Shown: piece after piece, positions 34,631 through 46,732 of the stretch
How positions within the stretch are numbered: position 1 is the first letter of the stretch
Layout of the letters: each line of letters begins with the position of its first letter
Made by a program: the position numbers and the translations under genes
Assembly: GCF_033807715.1 (NCBI RefSeq)
Contig: NC_084597.1
Coordinates: 4,116,058-4,180,057, forward strand
DNA: 64,000 nt
Source of the DNA: Cololabis saira
Taxonomy: Eukaryota; Chordata; Actinopteri; Beloniformes; Belonidae
Direction: 5' to 3'
Notes under the pieces: model-generated
Seen by the model: only the letters and a program-made list of their open reading frames with translations
Database searches by the model: none
Told to the model about the DNA's origin: nothing

Positions 34631-35233
34631 AGGAGCTGTATGTAAGAGCAATAATAAAACGAATCATAAAATGACCCCGTTATGTCAACAGACATTTAAA
34701 AATCATGTTCATTTCAAATACTTATGTCACTGACAACAGCACTCAAGCCAGGATATTCCAGTTTAAAAAGAGGAGTTGCAGCCCTCAACTGATGTTTATG
34801 TTGAAGCTCCACCCTCCACCTATCTCCCACTCACCAAGTCAGTATTGTTTCTGAAGCTCCACCCTCCACCTATCTCCCAATCACCAAGTCAGTATTGTTT
34901 CTGAAGCTCCACCCTCCACCTATCTCCCAATCACCAAGTCAGTATTGTTTCTGAAGCTCCACCCTCCACCTATCTCCCAATCACCAAGTCAGTATTGTTT
35001 CTGAAGCTCCACCCTCCACCTATCTCCCAATCACCAAGTCAGTATTGTTTCGGCATCCGGGTTGCCAGCTCGGCTCTAATTATGGCAGCCATGGCAGCCT
35101 ACGTTCCTGCTGCATTCTGCAGCCTACCTGGCAACCTCTGGTCGGGGGGAGGAGGGGGAGGGTACACGCCGCTCAACAATATTTTGAAAGTGACTGCAGT
35201 ACCAGTTTTGGACATTTCTTACAGACGGCTCCT
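34631..35233. mobile_element. TTAA-target element, family T3 copy 2
   Basis: Ends AGGAGCTGTATGTAAG and CTTACAGACGGCTCCT, flanked by TTAA (34627-34630, 35234-35237). Inverted relative to copy 1. Five 50-bp repeats at 34804-35053. It has no transposase relic. Confidence 0.85.
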
Positions 35234-35400
35234 TTAAGTCCATTATTAGATGCTAATGTGTGACCACAAGCCCCAGCAGAAGCCTCACTTCTCTAGAACT
35301 GGATTAATACTTTTACAGGACTGTCTCAGAAAATTAGAATATTGTGATAAAATCCTTTATTTTCTGTAATGCAAAAATGTCATACATTCTGGATTCATTA

Positions 35401-36143
35401 CAGGGGCGTCAGTTGGGTATGAAGGTACGGCAGCCGCCACACCTCGGTTTCAAGGGAAAATGTAAATGTTTGTTTTTTTAATACATTTATGGAATTACTC
35501 TGTGTCTATTTGTATTGATTATTCTATTACTTAATACATATAGAATAACTACAAATGCAAATCAGAACAACATGATCGATTTCACTAGTTATTTTACACT
35601 GCAAAAACTCAAAATCTTAACAAGAATATTTGTCTTATTTCTAGTTAAAATGTCAAAAAAAATCTCATTACATTTAAGACAAGACTCAAAATCAACCATT
35701 TTCACCTGTTTCAAGTAGATTTTCACTTAAAATTAGTGGAAAAATCTGCCAGTGGAACAAGATTGTTTTGCTTGTAATAAGAAGATAAATCTTGTTCCAC
35801 TGGCAGATTTTTCTACTTATTTCAAGTGAAAATTTACTTGAAACCGGTGAAAACGGTCAAATAAGTTATTTTTCTGGTGATGACTCTGGTTTTAAGTGTA
35901 ATGAGATTTTTTGACTAAAAATGAGACATTTTAACTAGAAATAAGACAAATATTCCTGGTAAGATTTCGAGTTTTTGCAGTGAGCGAGACTGTATTTGAA
36001 AAAGTTCCAATTTTCTTGACCACACAGATAAACTACATAAACTTCTGTGATGAGTATTTGCTGGACGTGTTGATTGATACTCTAGTTAAGTTCTGTGACT
36101 CGTAACCTTGCCGTACCTTAGTAAGACTGAATTGACGCCACTG
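35401..36143. mobile_element. hAT-type element, family A copy 2, nested in the mariner-like element
   Basis: CAGGGGCGTCA ... TTGACGCCACTG, flanked by the perfect 8-bp duplication ATTCATTA (35393-35400, 36144-36151). It contains foldback F (35597-35982) at the same place as copy 1, but not the T1 insertion. Confidence 0.9.
35597..35982. mobile_element. Foldback element F copy 2, 386 bp, uninterrupted
   Basis: CACTGCAAAAACTCAAAATC ... GAGTTTTTGCAGTG. A single TTAA at 35674-35677 is the empty site for the T1 insertion seen in copy 1. Confidence 0.82.
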
Positions 36144-36609
36144 ATTCATTACAAATCAACTGAAATATTGCAAGCCTTTTATTATTATAATATTGCTGAT
36201 CATGGCTTACAGCTTAAGAAAACTCAAATATCCTATCTCAAAAAATTAGAATATTCTGGGAATCTTAATCTTAAACTGTAAGCCATAATCAGCAATATTA
36301 AAATAATAAAAGGCTTGCAATATTTCAGTTGATTTGTAATGAATCCAGAATGTATGATATTTTTGTTTTTTTAATTCCCTTACAGAAAATAAAGAACTTT
36401 ATCACAATATTCTAATTTTCTGAGACAGTCCTGTATACTTATGGTAAAATGAGTAAGAGTCAGAAGCAGAGGCCATGAACTTTTCTCCTTTTGTATCTAC
36501 TGACATTAGTTGCTGCAACACAGTAATGGAATTGTACAGACTTTATAACGAGGCAGCAGTGACCAATTTGAAATTGACCTCGATTTGGAAATTGGAAAGG
36601 CAGTGGTAT

Positions 36610-37110
36610 TCATGTAAGTCTGTAGATTTATATCGTGCATAGAAAGATAGTCTATAATAAAAAAGCCCTTTGCAAAGCTAGAACAGCTTATTATTCATTG
36701 TTGATAGAAGATAATAAAAATAATCCAAAGTTTTATGTTCAGCACTGTAGCCAGGCTGACGAGCTGTTCAGCATTCCTGCAGCTCTCACATGTGAAGACT
36801 TTATGAACTTCTTTAACAGTAAAATCATCAGAATTAGAGAAGATATCAATCAGGACCTAGCGGCTGTGGCCATTTCTTCAGTTTTAGCTACTTCCTTAGG
36901 TTCTACCTGACCCAGGATTGTTTTGTTCCTGTAGACTTCACTGAGCTTACCTCAGTCGTCAATAGAGTTAAATCATCCACCATCTTACTGCAGGTTAGAG
37001 CATGTTGTTGGGATTAAAGGGACAGCTCTAGGTTGGTTTAAATCAGATCTATATGACAGATTCCAGTTTGTAATTGTTTAGGAGGTTTCTTCAGTACAGA
37101 TGAGCAGGGC
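36610..37110 (+). pseudogene. CR1/L2-like LINE fragment with internal deletion
   Basis: 36635-36910 encodes KKALCKARTAYYSLLIEDNK and EDFMNFFNSKIIRIREDI, the linker between endonuclease and reverse transcriptase in CR1/L2-like proteins (AK-x-A-Y ... DFxNFFxxKI). After a stop, about 37005-37060 encodes VGIKGTALGWFKSDL, a block that lies well downstream in complete proteins, so the catalytic core is deleted. Confidence 0.7.
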
Positions 37111-37317
37111 CGCTGCAAGGGGTGTGCGAACTGTGCCACCGCACGGGGCCTCGCGCTATGGGCCGTTTTTTTTTTTTTTTTTTTTCATTTTTTCCCTTAT
37201 AAATATCAACAGTCACGTTCCATTACAGACCTAAATGTGTACTAGTCTGTGCATATCAATAAATATATGTGCAATGATGCGCGTGTCTGTTGTTCAATAC
37301 AACTGCCCCCCAAATGC

Positions 37318-37800
37318 GAGGGAACGTGGGTGATGTGGGACCCCCTCCCGACCCTGGTGTTGAGTGCATGTCATTAAAGCCATAAAAACAGGGAGGGGGA
37401 GGACCAGGTATCAATTTTACACCACCCCCCCCCCCTCCCGAACTACGTGTCCTTGTCAAATGTATTTAATAAGTGTTGAATGTGCAGTGTCTACAGTGCT
37501 GTTAAAACCGTGAGGCGGGGAGTGCCGGGCCACGCGGGACAATGCCCCCCACGACCCGGACCCCCCGCCCCTTCTTCTATGTGCGTATGCATCGTGTAAG
37601 GGGGGGAAGGAGGGGGAGCAGAGGCCGAAGCCAGGAGGCAGGACCAGCAGAGCCGGCCCTGGTAAGACGCCCACGTTCCCCCACCGGCCATCCAGTTGAT
37701 GGGGGCCGGCCCTCCGAGCCGGGCCAGGGCCCCACCGTAGCTCCACGGGCGCCCCCGGCGCCGCCGGAGCCCCCAGACGGAGGGGGAACCGGTCCAACAT
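37318..37800. repeat. GC-rich interspersed repeat, family G copy B
   Basis: Same order and orientation as 23653-24131. A poly(T) run (about 37168-37185) lies upstream. The right edge differs (continues CCCCCCATTCATACTG), marking the repeat end near GGTCCAACAT. Confidence 0.75.
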
Positions 37801-38672
37801 CCCCCCATTCATACTGACAACATAAGACATAGACACCTGGGAATGGTGCCATGTACAGTACATATTAAACCGTAACGTTATTGACACACAGGAAGTGAAG
37901 AAGAATCGGGGAGACTGTTTAGCCAATCAGAATGCAGAACACTATGCAAATCCCTGAAGCAGCAAAACCGTGAAAAGTGAACTGTTCATACCTCTTTTAC
38001 GACATTTAGCCACTGTCTGCAAAGGCACAACTTAAAATCTTACCACAACTGTGACATTGCAGAAAGAAGACAACTCTTAGACGTCTGGCTGCATCATCAC
38101 ATGAATGAAAAAAGGCAACACTAATGCACACCTAAAGCATGCAGTACAGCTCCAACCACATGGTAATAACCATTATGAGCAGAACTTACCATAACGGAGA
38201 TGTGGAGCAGGTGCATGTGTTCGTGCAGCACATGAGCCGGTTCCCGGGATGTGGGTTGAGTTGCCTGTGGCTGAAGCTCAGACTCGGTTATGGAGACGTG
38301 AAAGTACAGCGTCCCATTTTCCAACCACTGCTGCTTCCAGTGTACCTGGGAAATATCCTCTCCTGTTCCTGACATCTCTGAGAAAAAACAAGGAGAAACA
38401 AGACAAACAGGAACCCATTTATGAGTTTTCTGAAGAAGCAAGTATATTGAAAAGGGAAAAGACCTGAGTAATGAGATGCATTACGTGAGATACAACTTTA
38501 CCATTTGAATGAATCATGCACAATAGTTTCCTGCAACTCCAAACCTTGAACTTTTAAATAGCTGCATATTTGTGTTACAGTTGCATCACTCTTTTGTAAC
38601 TGGTTTAGTAAAAATGTACTTTAAGCCATCTTATTCCTTTGCTGCATCACAAATTTTTCAACCATCGCGACT
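37801..38672. other. Unique sequence, nothing recognised
   Basis: No gene recognised. The 60-106 codon frames on both strands at 38121-38467 overlap each other and show no domain. Confidence 0.45.
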
Positions 38673-38673
38673 A

Positions 38674-39414
38674 GGGGTGGGTATTGCCAAGTACCTCACG
38701 ATACAATACACATCACGATACCTGAGTCACGATACGATATTGCGATATCCAAATTTTGCGATATCCAAATTTTGCGATATATTGCGATATATAAAGTTTG
38801 CTGAAAACTGTAAAAAGCTTTATGGATCTTAAAATCCGAGTTGCACGTTCATCAGATTATAGTGACAATTCATGGGACAAACTGAGTCAAAACAATGTTT
38901 TATTATAACTATACAAGCTAAAGTTACAACATATTTGTATATGTTTTTCATATTATTTACATCATATGAAATTAACATTAAATTTAGTATGAGGTTGCTT
39001 TAATCATGTGGCAAATGATAATAAACACAAGAAAAATGGGTACTAAAACCAAGGGCAGGCACAGTGATCAGTCAGTATAGATATAAATCCATAAATAAAT
39101 AAACCTCTGTCCATTATTCTTCATTTTTTAAGGACAGGCAATTGTGTTATATAAAAAATAAATTATAAAATGAAATAAAACGTGAAATAAAACCTGAGCT
39201 CAGTGCAGGAACTCCCGGGGTTGGTAGAGAGTGACAATGCCCAGGACTGTCACCTAGGTAGGAGCACTGGGTGATATAATGGGAAAAAAAAAATCAGGGA
39301 TAAAAAATATAAAAGAAATAATAAAATCGATATTCAAATTTTGAATATCGATATTGAATCAGCTGGAAACGTATCGCGATATATTGCCATATCGATATTT
39401 TTGCCCACCCCTAG
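38674..39414. mobile_element. hAT-like element with TAGGGGTGGG ends
   Basis: Starts TAGGGGTGGGTATTGCCAAG and ends TTTTTGCCCACCCCTA, with GATATTGCGATAT-type repeats near both ends. No matching 8-bp flanks were seen. No transposase. Confidence 0.6.
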
Positions 39415-40189
39415 TGTACACTAACCCAAGAAAGACAAAATAAAAAGGAAGGACTGCGAGTCAGAGAGGCTGGAATGCTGAAAATGTTTTTGTCAAGAGT
39501 GGTTGAGCAAATATTGTCTCATCCTTCAATGTCGTCTTTTTCTCTGCATAAACCACACTGGTTTCCTCCAGTATGAAAACATCAGCTCCAGGCCAGTGAT
39601 TGCACTGAGCGTCAAACATCAAAGCAAAGCCAAAAACACTTAAGAGCAAAGGAGAGAATGGTGGAAAACTGAACAAAAAGGAGGGAAAAATGCACAAAAT
39701 TGCAAATTTATGGGGCAATAGATAAAGGAGATGAAAAACAGCAGCGGGATCGCCGGTTTATCTCGCTACGGATCACGGCACAAGAATCTAATGCCATCCA
39801 GAGGGAGTGGTTGTTCAGTAGAGGAGTACTAAGAAGCCTCAGGGAGTCTCAGATTGCAAAGCTTGATACAGTATTTGTCATGTGGTGGAGGGACAAGGGC
39901 ACAGACATCCGCTGACATCTCCTATCAGTGGCAGGTAGCAAATGACAAATGGCTTTGGGTGCAGTTGGTTATTAACCTGCTGACTCTGGGTCAGAGGACA
40001 CGGGTGACAGGGGAGGGTTACATGAGCTGTGTTCAATAGTTCCAGAGGCTTTCAGGTGCAGCGTGAGAAAGCAGACTCTCCAGCAGAAAGAGACGGGGTT
40101 CAATATTAACTCGCAACATGGCTTAAAAGACATCAATGCAGGGATACGATTAAAGAGTCAAACCATTGTGACACCTTTCAAATTCCCCT
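39415..40189. other. Unique sequence, nothing recognised
   Basis: Three short frames lie here, none with a recognised domain. Confidence 0.45.
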
Positions 40190-40194
40190 TTTTA

Positions 40195-40295
40195 ATTCCA
40201 TCCATCTATCATTTATGCCGACCTATTCCTGTTCAGGGTCACAGGGTCTGCTGGAGCAAATCCCTGGACATGTCACCAGTCCATCACAGGGCATT
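40195..40295. repeat. Fragment of an ATCCATC-headed teleost interspersed repeat
   Basis: Contains the CAGGGTCACAGGGTCTGCTGG and CCAGTCCATCACAGGGCAT blocks common in fish interspersed repeats. Followed by a C-run at about 40306-40319. Confidence 0.45.
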
Positions 40296-40589
40296 TCTTT
40301 GGAAACCCCCCCCCCCCCCAGTTATTGTTATGTTATTTAATAATTTGCATGTCTGTTTGCAAAACAGTCCCAAACTCAACATATTATCAATTATTCAAAT
40401 TAGTGCAAACAGATCCTGTTTGTCTGGCCAGTCATCCCCATTGACTTTGTTTCACCAGCACAGAATGTACCAAACCCAATGCAGAGGAACAGGAGAAAGG
40501 CTGTGTGCAATCACTCATACAGGAGCGTCCAAGAGCCACTATTCAAAACAATCAAGATGGCTGCAGAATTGCTAGTGACACCTTGGATC

Positions 40590-41215
40590 ACGCCCGCCGA
40601 TAGGGGGGGACAAACGGGTCTGTTGTCCCAGGCCCAGGGTAGGGGGGGGGGCCCAGAACTGATTTTTTTTTTATTTATTTTTTTATTCTCATCAAAATGT
40701 TTCCAAATATGCCTATTTGTGGAAAAAATATATAGCATTTGAGTTACATAAAAGCTTGTTATTTGTTTTCTTCCTAATTGTCCTTGTGGTCAAGAACCCC
40801 CAACACAAAAATGGTTTGGCCGCTGATCAAAATTTGACGTTATCATTTAATTCAACCATTAGAATGGTCAAAATGTCCGGTCAGCACAAGTCCGGTGCTA
40901 AGAAAAGAAGAGAGAAGAGAAGAAGAAAATAGAGGCCTCAGAGATTCTCTACACAAATATTTTAAAAAGGTGGTGACGGTGAAGCTGGAATTAATAAAGT
41001 CAGCGTAGAGCAAGGTAAGAAACAGCAGCCAACGTTTACCAACCTTGTAACTTAACCTAACTGGCTAGCTCTAATGTTAACGTTCATTAGCTTGTATAAA
41101 AACCTGAAGAGCAGAGGGAGAGGAGAGGAAGAGGGAGAAGGAGAGATCCGGGCGCTGGGGGGCCCATCTTTGATTATTTTGTCCCGGGCCCTAACAGGAC
41201 TGTCAGCTGGCCTGC
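40590..41215 (+). mobile_element. hAT-like relic with transposase N-terminal start
   Basis: G-rich sequence with CTGTTGTCCCAGGCCCAG at the left and TTTTGTCCCGGGCCCTAAC at the right. Within it, an ATG at about 40873 begins MSGQHKSGAKKRREKRRRK then a stop at about 40930. This basic start resembles ZMYM1-like/hAT transposases. The remaining coding sequence is absent. Confidence 0.4.
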
Positions 41216-42187
41216 CTTGGATCAACAGGTTTTTACTGCAAAACCAACGATTTATTCCATTTTGTATATCTTCTGTCGTCACTATTGTGGTTCTCACATT
41301 TCTGATTGGTCTTTTGACTGTCCCATCACATCCAGAGACACTTATCCTCTCACGAATCCAAAGGAATCAGACTAATTCTCTGTACTGAAGAGGAAAAGGA
41401 AAAGGATGACTGGCTTGGCCAGGCTAAGTATCCGTGCAGAAGAAGAAACAGTTTCCAGGCCCTTTCTTTCAGAGTGCATCGCTTCAGTCTCCAAAATGAG
41501 GAAATATAAAAACTAAACCAAAGAAAAAAGAGAGCACATGGCCCTGCAATGACCGACACATTAAATAATAGACAAAACTTAGTAATTTTCTCAATTTGAA
41601 ATGAAAAGAAAAGAGAGAACATATACTGCTACAAGAGAAATTAACAGATGCATTTATGACATCATTTACAAAAATTAAGATGTAAACATCAGCCTAACTT
41701 AGGATTTGAGCTCTTCTCCCATCTCCACTGTACCATGAATGAATACAGGGCTGTGCAAAGGTATTAGGCACCTCTTGTTGTATGAATGCCATGCATACTT
41801 ATTTTCGAGTCTTTTGCAGCACGCAGTAAACGGTGGTCAAGAGCAGATACGATTTATTTAATAAATAGCTTAGAGGACCTGTAAATAATTAAAAGAACAG
41901 ATGGCAGGATGTGTTGCCATCATGTTGTTGCTAATCGAGTAAGTTTGTTTTTCTTCCAGTAGTCGTAACTTCCGGTCCGCCCCCCTATCCAATCAGAACC
42001 TTTCCAACCCCCAGACCTGTAGAGGAATTGGAGAAAGCCGATCAAACGTGTTTTCCATGTAAACCTCAATTCGGAATTACTATTTCCATGTAAACTCCAA
42101 GGAAAATAGTTCAATTCTGAATTATTTAATTCTGAATTAAAAAACATCATGTAACCGTGGTTATTGTTTATCTTTCTATTTCTTTCT
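41216..42187. other. Mostly unique sequence
   Basis: A fragment GGGCTGTGCAAAGGTATTAG at about 41747 resembles a Tc1-like end. No gene. Confidence 0.4.
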
Positions 42188-42896
42188 TAGGCCACGTTTA
42201 CACATAGCCGGGTATTTACAAAAATGGATATTTCCCCCTCTAAGTTTTGAAAAATCTCTTCATTTACACAAACCCAGATAAATACGCTGTTAAGGTGCTA
42301 TGAGCAGCCAAACCTGCAGGGGGCAGTGTAACGAGAAGATAAAGTCATGCTAGCCAATCAGAATCCTGGAAAAAAACGTCAACAAATGACACGTGTGAAG
42401 CCTGAATAATATGGTTCCGCGTTAAATCGACGGCGTAGCCTACGTACGGTGGGCGTCGCCGCGTAACCTACGCCGTAGCTCTGCGTTGGTGTAACGCGGA
42501 ACCATAAATCAGCCATGACTGCCAGTTACTTCCAAGACAGGACGAGAGTCTTTGGTTTGGAGTGACAGAGAAGTGGAGTTACTTTTAAGTGTGACTTTAG
42601 AATATAAAACAGGTAAAATACAAGAAAATATTGACGGTTACAAACTAATTGTAAACACAGGTCGCACTCATGACGCTGGTGACGTTTCTGTTGCATAATG
42701 TGACGTTCTGAAGCCTAAATCTCTGTTTCCCTCCGTTTACAAGCAAACGTGAAAACAGAGTTTTTGAAAATCTCCACTTTGGCCGGAGTTTTCAGAAATG
42801 ATCGTTTTTGGAGACTTTGGAGAGCTCCGTTTTTGTGTAAACGAACAAACAAAACGCATGAAAACACCTCCATTTTTGCTCCGTGTAAACGGGGCC
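42188..42896. mobile_element. PIF/Harbinger-like element H copy 3
   Basis: GGCCACGTTTACACATAGCC ... GTGTAAACGGGGCC, flanked by TTA (42185-42187, 42897-42899). It has the Myb/SANT-like relic from about 42555. Its P element (42398-42514) is in the opposite orientation and about 10 bp from the insertion site used in copies 1 and 2, which is empty here (CCAGTTACTTCC). Confidence 0.82.
42398..42514. mobile_element. Palindromic MITE P copy 6, nested in H copy 3
   Basis: AAGCCTGAATAATATGG ... CCATAAATCAGCC, inverse orientation to copies 2 and 3. Possible TGA duplication at its edges. Confidence 0.8.
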
Positions 42897-42899
42897 TTA

Positions 42900-43795
42900 A
42901 ACAACTCAAATCCGTAATGTTCCATTCTGTGAAAACTGGTGGTCATGAAGCTCTATAAGTATCATCTGTGTATTAAAAATATCCTCCTTAATCTGTCACC
43001 TTGACAGGAGATAAAGTTTTGTCTGCTCGCTCTCCATCTGTTACTGTGTTTAAAAAAAAAAAAGAGCTTATCAAGCTGATGTCAAAATTACCTTGGACCT
43101 TTTTTTTCTCACAGTTTTAAATAGCACTGATGATGCACAATAATGACAGCTCAAGTGAAATCAAAAGTGTTTCATCAGCTAACCGAGAACACACTCTTTC
43201 CTTAATTAAAACAATTACATGCATGATGGAGGTAAGCTAACGTATAGTTTTTAAGGTTGTTGCATTTCTCTTTAGCTTATGATTGTTATGTAGATGAATG
43301 TGCCAGGTAAGCATGCTATTTTAAGATAAAAGAATGCAATATGTGTGTGTGTCCTTGTCTTTTGTACTCTGTGCTTTATAACCGGGCAGCAAGCCAGATA
43401 TTAGTGGGGTATAGGTGTATGGCCTCAAGGTCTACTTGTAATTCATAAAAAGCATCATTATTAATGTGTATATATGCATGAATGAGTGCAGAAAAACGGT
43501 GCAGCTGTGACTGAAGCTGGCGTACACCCACGAAGGATATCAGCCTTGCTTCAGAAACGAGTGCAAGGACAAGCCTAAGAAATGTCACAATAGACATTAC
43601 ACAGTGAAATTAATTATTTCCACAGATCACAGAGAACTTCACACGTTCAGATCTGGTTCCTATACTACCAGCTCCAGCTGAAGAAATATTATTGCAACTG
43701 CATTTTCCAAAACATTAATTAACCAACTGAATATTTAGTTGTATAATGTATAATCGCAGTAAAAATGCACTGTTTGGAGTATTTTTCATGCACTA
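42900..43795. other. Unique sequence, nothing recognised
   Basis: No gene or element end recognised. Confidence 0.5.
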
Positions 43796-44210
43796 GGCAA
43801 GGCAAGTTTATTTGTATAACACAATTCAACACAAGGTAATTCAAAGTGCTTTACATCAACATTAAAAGCGGCAAGACACAATTAAACAGTAAATAACAAA
43901 TATATATGAAATAAAATGATAAGAAAAGAGGTAAAATAATAAAAAGCACAAGTTGTTAAAAAGTAAGCGCAGTAGATCCAGCAGGTTCATCTCATTTTTA
44001 CAATGGCAAGAATTACATTTTTTATACGGTCAAAACGTGCAAAGACCGGGTCAAATACAGTATTACAAAAGTAATCTGTAACAATTTGTACGGTGAATTA
44101 AACCAATTTGACAATTCTATGCCACAACGCCTGTTTCCAGGTCTTATTTCACACAACTGACCAGAATTACGTTTCTATACGGTCAAAACGTACAAAGACC
44201 ACTAACCCTA
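43796..44210. repeat. LINE-tail-like repeat, family R copy 2
   Basis: GGCAAGTTTATTTGTATAAC, then TCAAAGTGCTTTACATC, then CGGTCAAAACGTGCAAAG; a second partial copy of the last block follows at 44160-44200. Resembles fish L2/CR1 LINE 3' tails. Confidence 0.65.
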
Positions 44211-44455
44211 ACCCATACTGTCTTGAGGAAAAAAAGGTTTGTGTGGAATAATGTATGCAGTTAATTTTGCCATAGTATACGTCATGCATTGCCCAGTATA
44301 GAAAACAGAGCAAAAAAACTCAAAAAGATATATTGACTAATAAAAAAAACATCAGATGTACTTAAATGCCCACCAATATTAAACATTTACACAATTAAAA
44401 TGTTGTTTAAATGAGACCGTGACTGATTAAGAGTCTTAATTACCTTAAAGCAGCA

Positions 44456-44945
44456 CTATGTAACTTTTCCACCTTGATATAATATTTCATCATCATCATT
44501 GTGATGGAACATCAACTTCAAACAGGTTTAATGAACCTCTGTCATGGTCTGAGGGGTCTGTATCTCCTTCACTGGCACTATGTAACTTTGAGGAGCATGG
44601 TAGGAACCCTGCTACACTAAAAAACTACAAGTTTTTACGGCTTTGACTGCTTTACGGCATACGTCACTTCCTCCTCCTTCCCGATTCGCAGTCGAGACGA
44701 AAATGGGCGGGGCGTGGAGCGCAGAGCTCAGGAGAACTGGTGGTGAGCTGAACGCGGAGCTGGTATCATGGCCGAAGCAGTGAAAAAAACGAAGAAAATA
44801 AAAGTTTTAACGGAGCGGAGGAGGTGAAAAAAAAGAAAGCGGGAGAGTAACAAGCTAAATGCCCGGTGGAGAATAAACATTGGCCCGGCGTTCACTCACT
44901 ACAAGCCCTTGTAGCCGTCGTCTTGGACAAGAGATGGTTGAAGGA
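44456..44945 (+). mobile_element. Repeat relic starting TTAAAGCAGCACTATG
   Basis: Starts at a TTAA and repeats the CACTATGTAACTTT block at about 44577. Further on, ATG at 44768 begins MAEAVKKTKKIKVLTERRR then a stop, and a shifted frame reads ESNKLNARWRINIGPAF, which resembles the start of fish transposon-derived proteins. No right end was found. Confidence 0.35.
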
Positions 44946-45694
44946 TGTAAAGACGTTCATCACCTCCAGGTATGCACTTTTGTCAACACCTATGTCAGTG
45001 TGTTTTACAAAAACAATTATCCTGAAACTACTACAGCTGGTGTAAGTGTTGCTACTGTATCAAATGTCAATATCTATGTAAACCTTTTGACTCTTCAGGT
45101 CTGTATATACAGATACTTATACACTGATGGTAAAAGCAACACATTTGTAGATATAGTAAAATATAGCCAGATAAATGAAATATATAGGCTAAGTATACAC
45201 TTCCAGATGAAAAAAATACAATATAAACACCATATAAGCATATAAAATAAATCTACTTTGTTGGAATTATATTAAAATAATAACAAGGGTAGTAAAAGAA
45301 ACCTTATATGGTGTTTATAATGTGTCGTTTTATCTTGTGAGTGTATGGTCAAAACCAGGTCATGCCACTACTTGGCATGCCAATAATAAAAAAACATAAA
45401 TAAACAATCCACCGTTATTAAAAAGACAGACTAAACTTGAACTAAAATTGAATATTTACATTAGTAGTATATAAGCTAATACAGTTATTATTCTGAGTAA
45501 GACATAATCAGATAGAGCCATGACGAATCTAATTATTTCATGTGAACATATAATTTCACTACAATATTATGAGTTACCAGATTTTATGACACAGACACAT
45601 TAACACAATCTCACTTGTGATGACCTATGAAAAATAATGAGAGCAAACAATAATGCCATGTTTTGCAATTAGATTCATGATTCACATGATAGGC
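44946..45694. other. Unique AT-rich sequence
   Basis: A 121-codon frame spans 44880-45245 across the end of the relic and shows no domain. Confidence 0.45.
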
Positions 45695-45697
45695 TAA

Positions 45698-46729
45698 CCC
45701 TGCGTTCACACTGAAAGCGTCACGGGCGTCATAGGCGTCTGGCTGCCATTCATTGTCTATGAAAAACGGGCGTCAAGAGGCGGCGGGGGCGGCGGGACCG
45801 GCGGGAGCGGCAGGAGCGTCGGGCGGCAGGCGCGGCGCGTCAATTTGAAAGTTGAAAAATCTGAACTTTATGCAAATGAGCAGCGGCGACGCCGAGGCGT
45901 CGTCCAATCACACACCGGGATTCCCGAAGCGAGAACTCTCAATGCAGATTGTACTTTCATGTAGACACAAACGTACACTGATTCACATGCGTACAGGAGC
46001 AGAGCTGTGCACTAATAAACTTATTCTATCAGGAATTAATATATTTCATCCAGCAAAATGACATTTTGCTGGTTTGACTGCCGTTTTACCTGAACTGATC
46101 ACGTGAAACACATATCTGATGGGTGAGGAGCTGGATGGTCCCAACGATTTTATTTGCTACATTGATCCAACGAAAAATAATTAAAACCCGTGCTTATTAA
46201 TCACAAAACTCAGGTTAAACATCATGACTAAATCCGCTCCGACCCGGTGTGTCTGTATCAGCGCAGACAGACTGCAGCATCGCCTGAATTATGGTTCTGC
46301 GTTAAATCGACGGCGTAGCTGACGGCGTAGGGACGCGGTGCGGTGTGCGTCGCCGCGTATCCTACGCCGTAGGTTCTGCGTTGGTGTGACGCGGAACCAT
46401 AAATCAGCCACAGGGCGCAAGTGCTCGCTGGGTTGATGTTGATCCGCGGACCAAACTTGTTAAAGGAGCATCAAACTCACTCTTATCTACGCGGAAATAA
46501 CGCTAAAATATAAAGGTGTCCCAAAGTGAGATCTATGGTGAAATATGAAAATTAAGATGTGTAGTTATATGTGTAGGCTGTTCCCACTGTTCCCTTCAGT
46601 TCTGCAGCGCAGCTTGAAACCACGCCCACCGCCGCCCCGCTGCAGGCACTGACGCTTTCAGTGTGAACGCACCAAGCGGCGAGATGCTGGCGTCGGGACG
46701 CCCGTGACTCTTTCAGTGTGAACGAGGGG
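45698..46729. mobile_element. Harbinger-like element with GTTCACACTGAAAG ends
   Basis: Ends CCCTGCGTTCACACTGAAAG and CTTTCAGTGTGAACGAGGGG, flanked by TAA (45695-45697, 46730-46732). Sub-terminal GTCACGGGCGTC is also inverted at the right. A 3-bp TAA duplication fits PIF/Harbinger. The interior holds P copy 7 and no recognised protein. Confidence 0.78.
46282..46409. mobile_element. Palindromic MITE P copy 7
   Basis: GCCTGAATTATGG ... CCATAAATCAGCC with CG-rich arms. No clear target duplication. Confidence 0.82.
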
Positions 46730-46732
46730 TAA

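Larger units (their letters stand above)
35316..36433. mobile_element. Mariner/Tc1-like foldback element interrupted by a hAT
   Basis: Ends CAGGACTGTCTCAGAAAATT and its inverted copy, flanked by TA (35314-35315, 36434-36435), the mariner/Tc1 target. Both arms are long inverted repeats (for example AAATCAACTGAAATATTGC and its complement). The insert at 35401-36151 splits the left arm; without it the element is about 367 bp. Confidence 0.85.

Noticed and set aside
42398..42514. Flipping of the P palindrome inside H copy 3 by arm recombination
   Set aside because: The original insertion site is intact and empty in copy 3, so an independent insertion about 10 bp away fits better.
44203..44215. 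Telomere-like CTAACCCTAACCC
   Set aside because: Only two units, inside a dispersed LINE-tail-like repeat.
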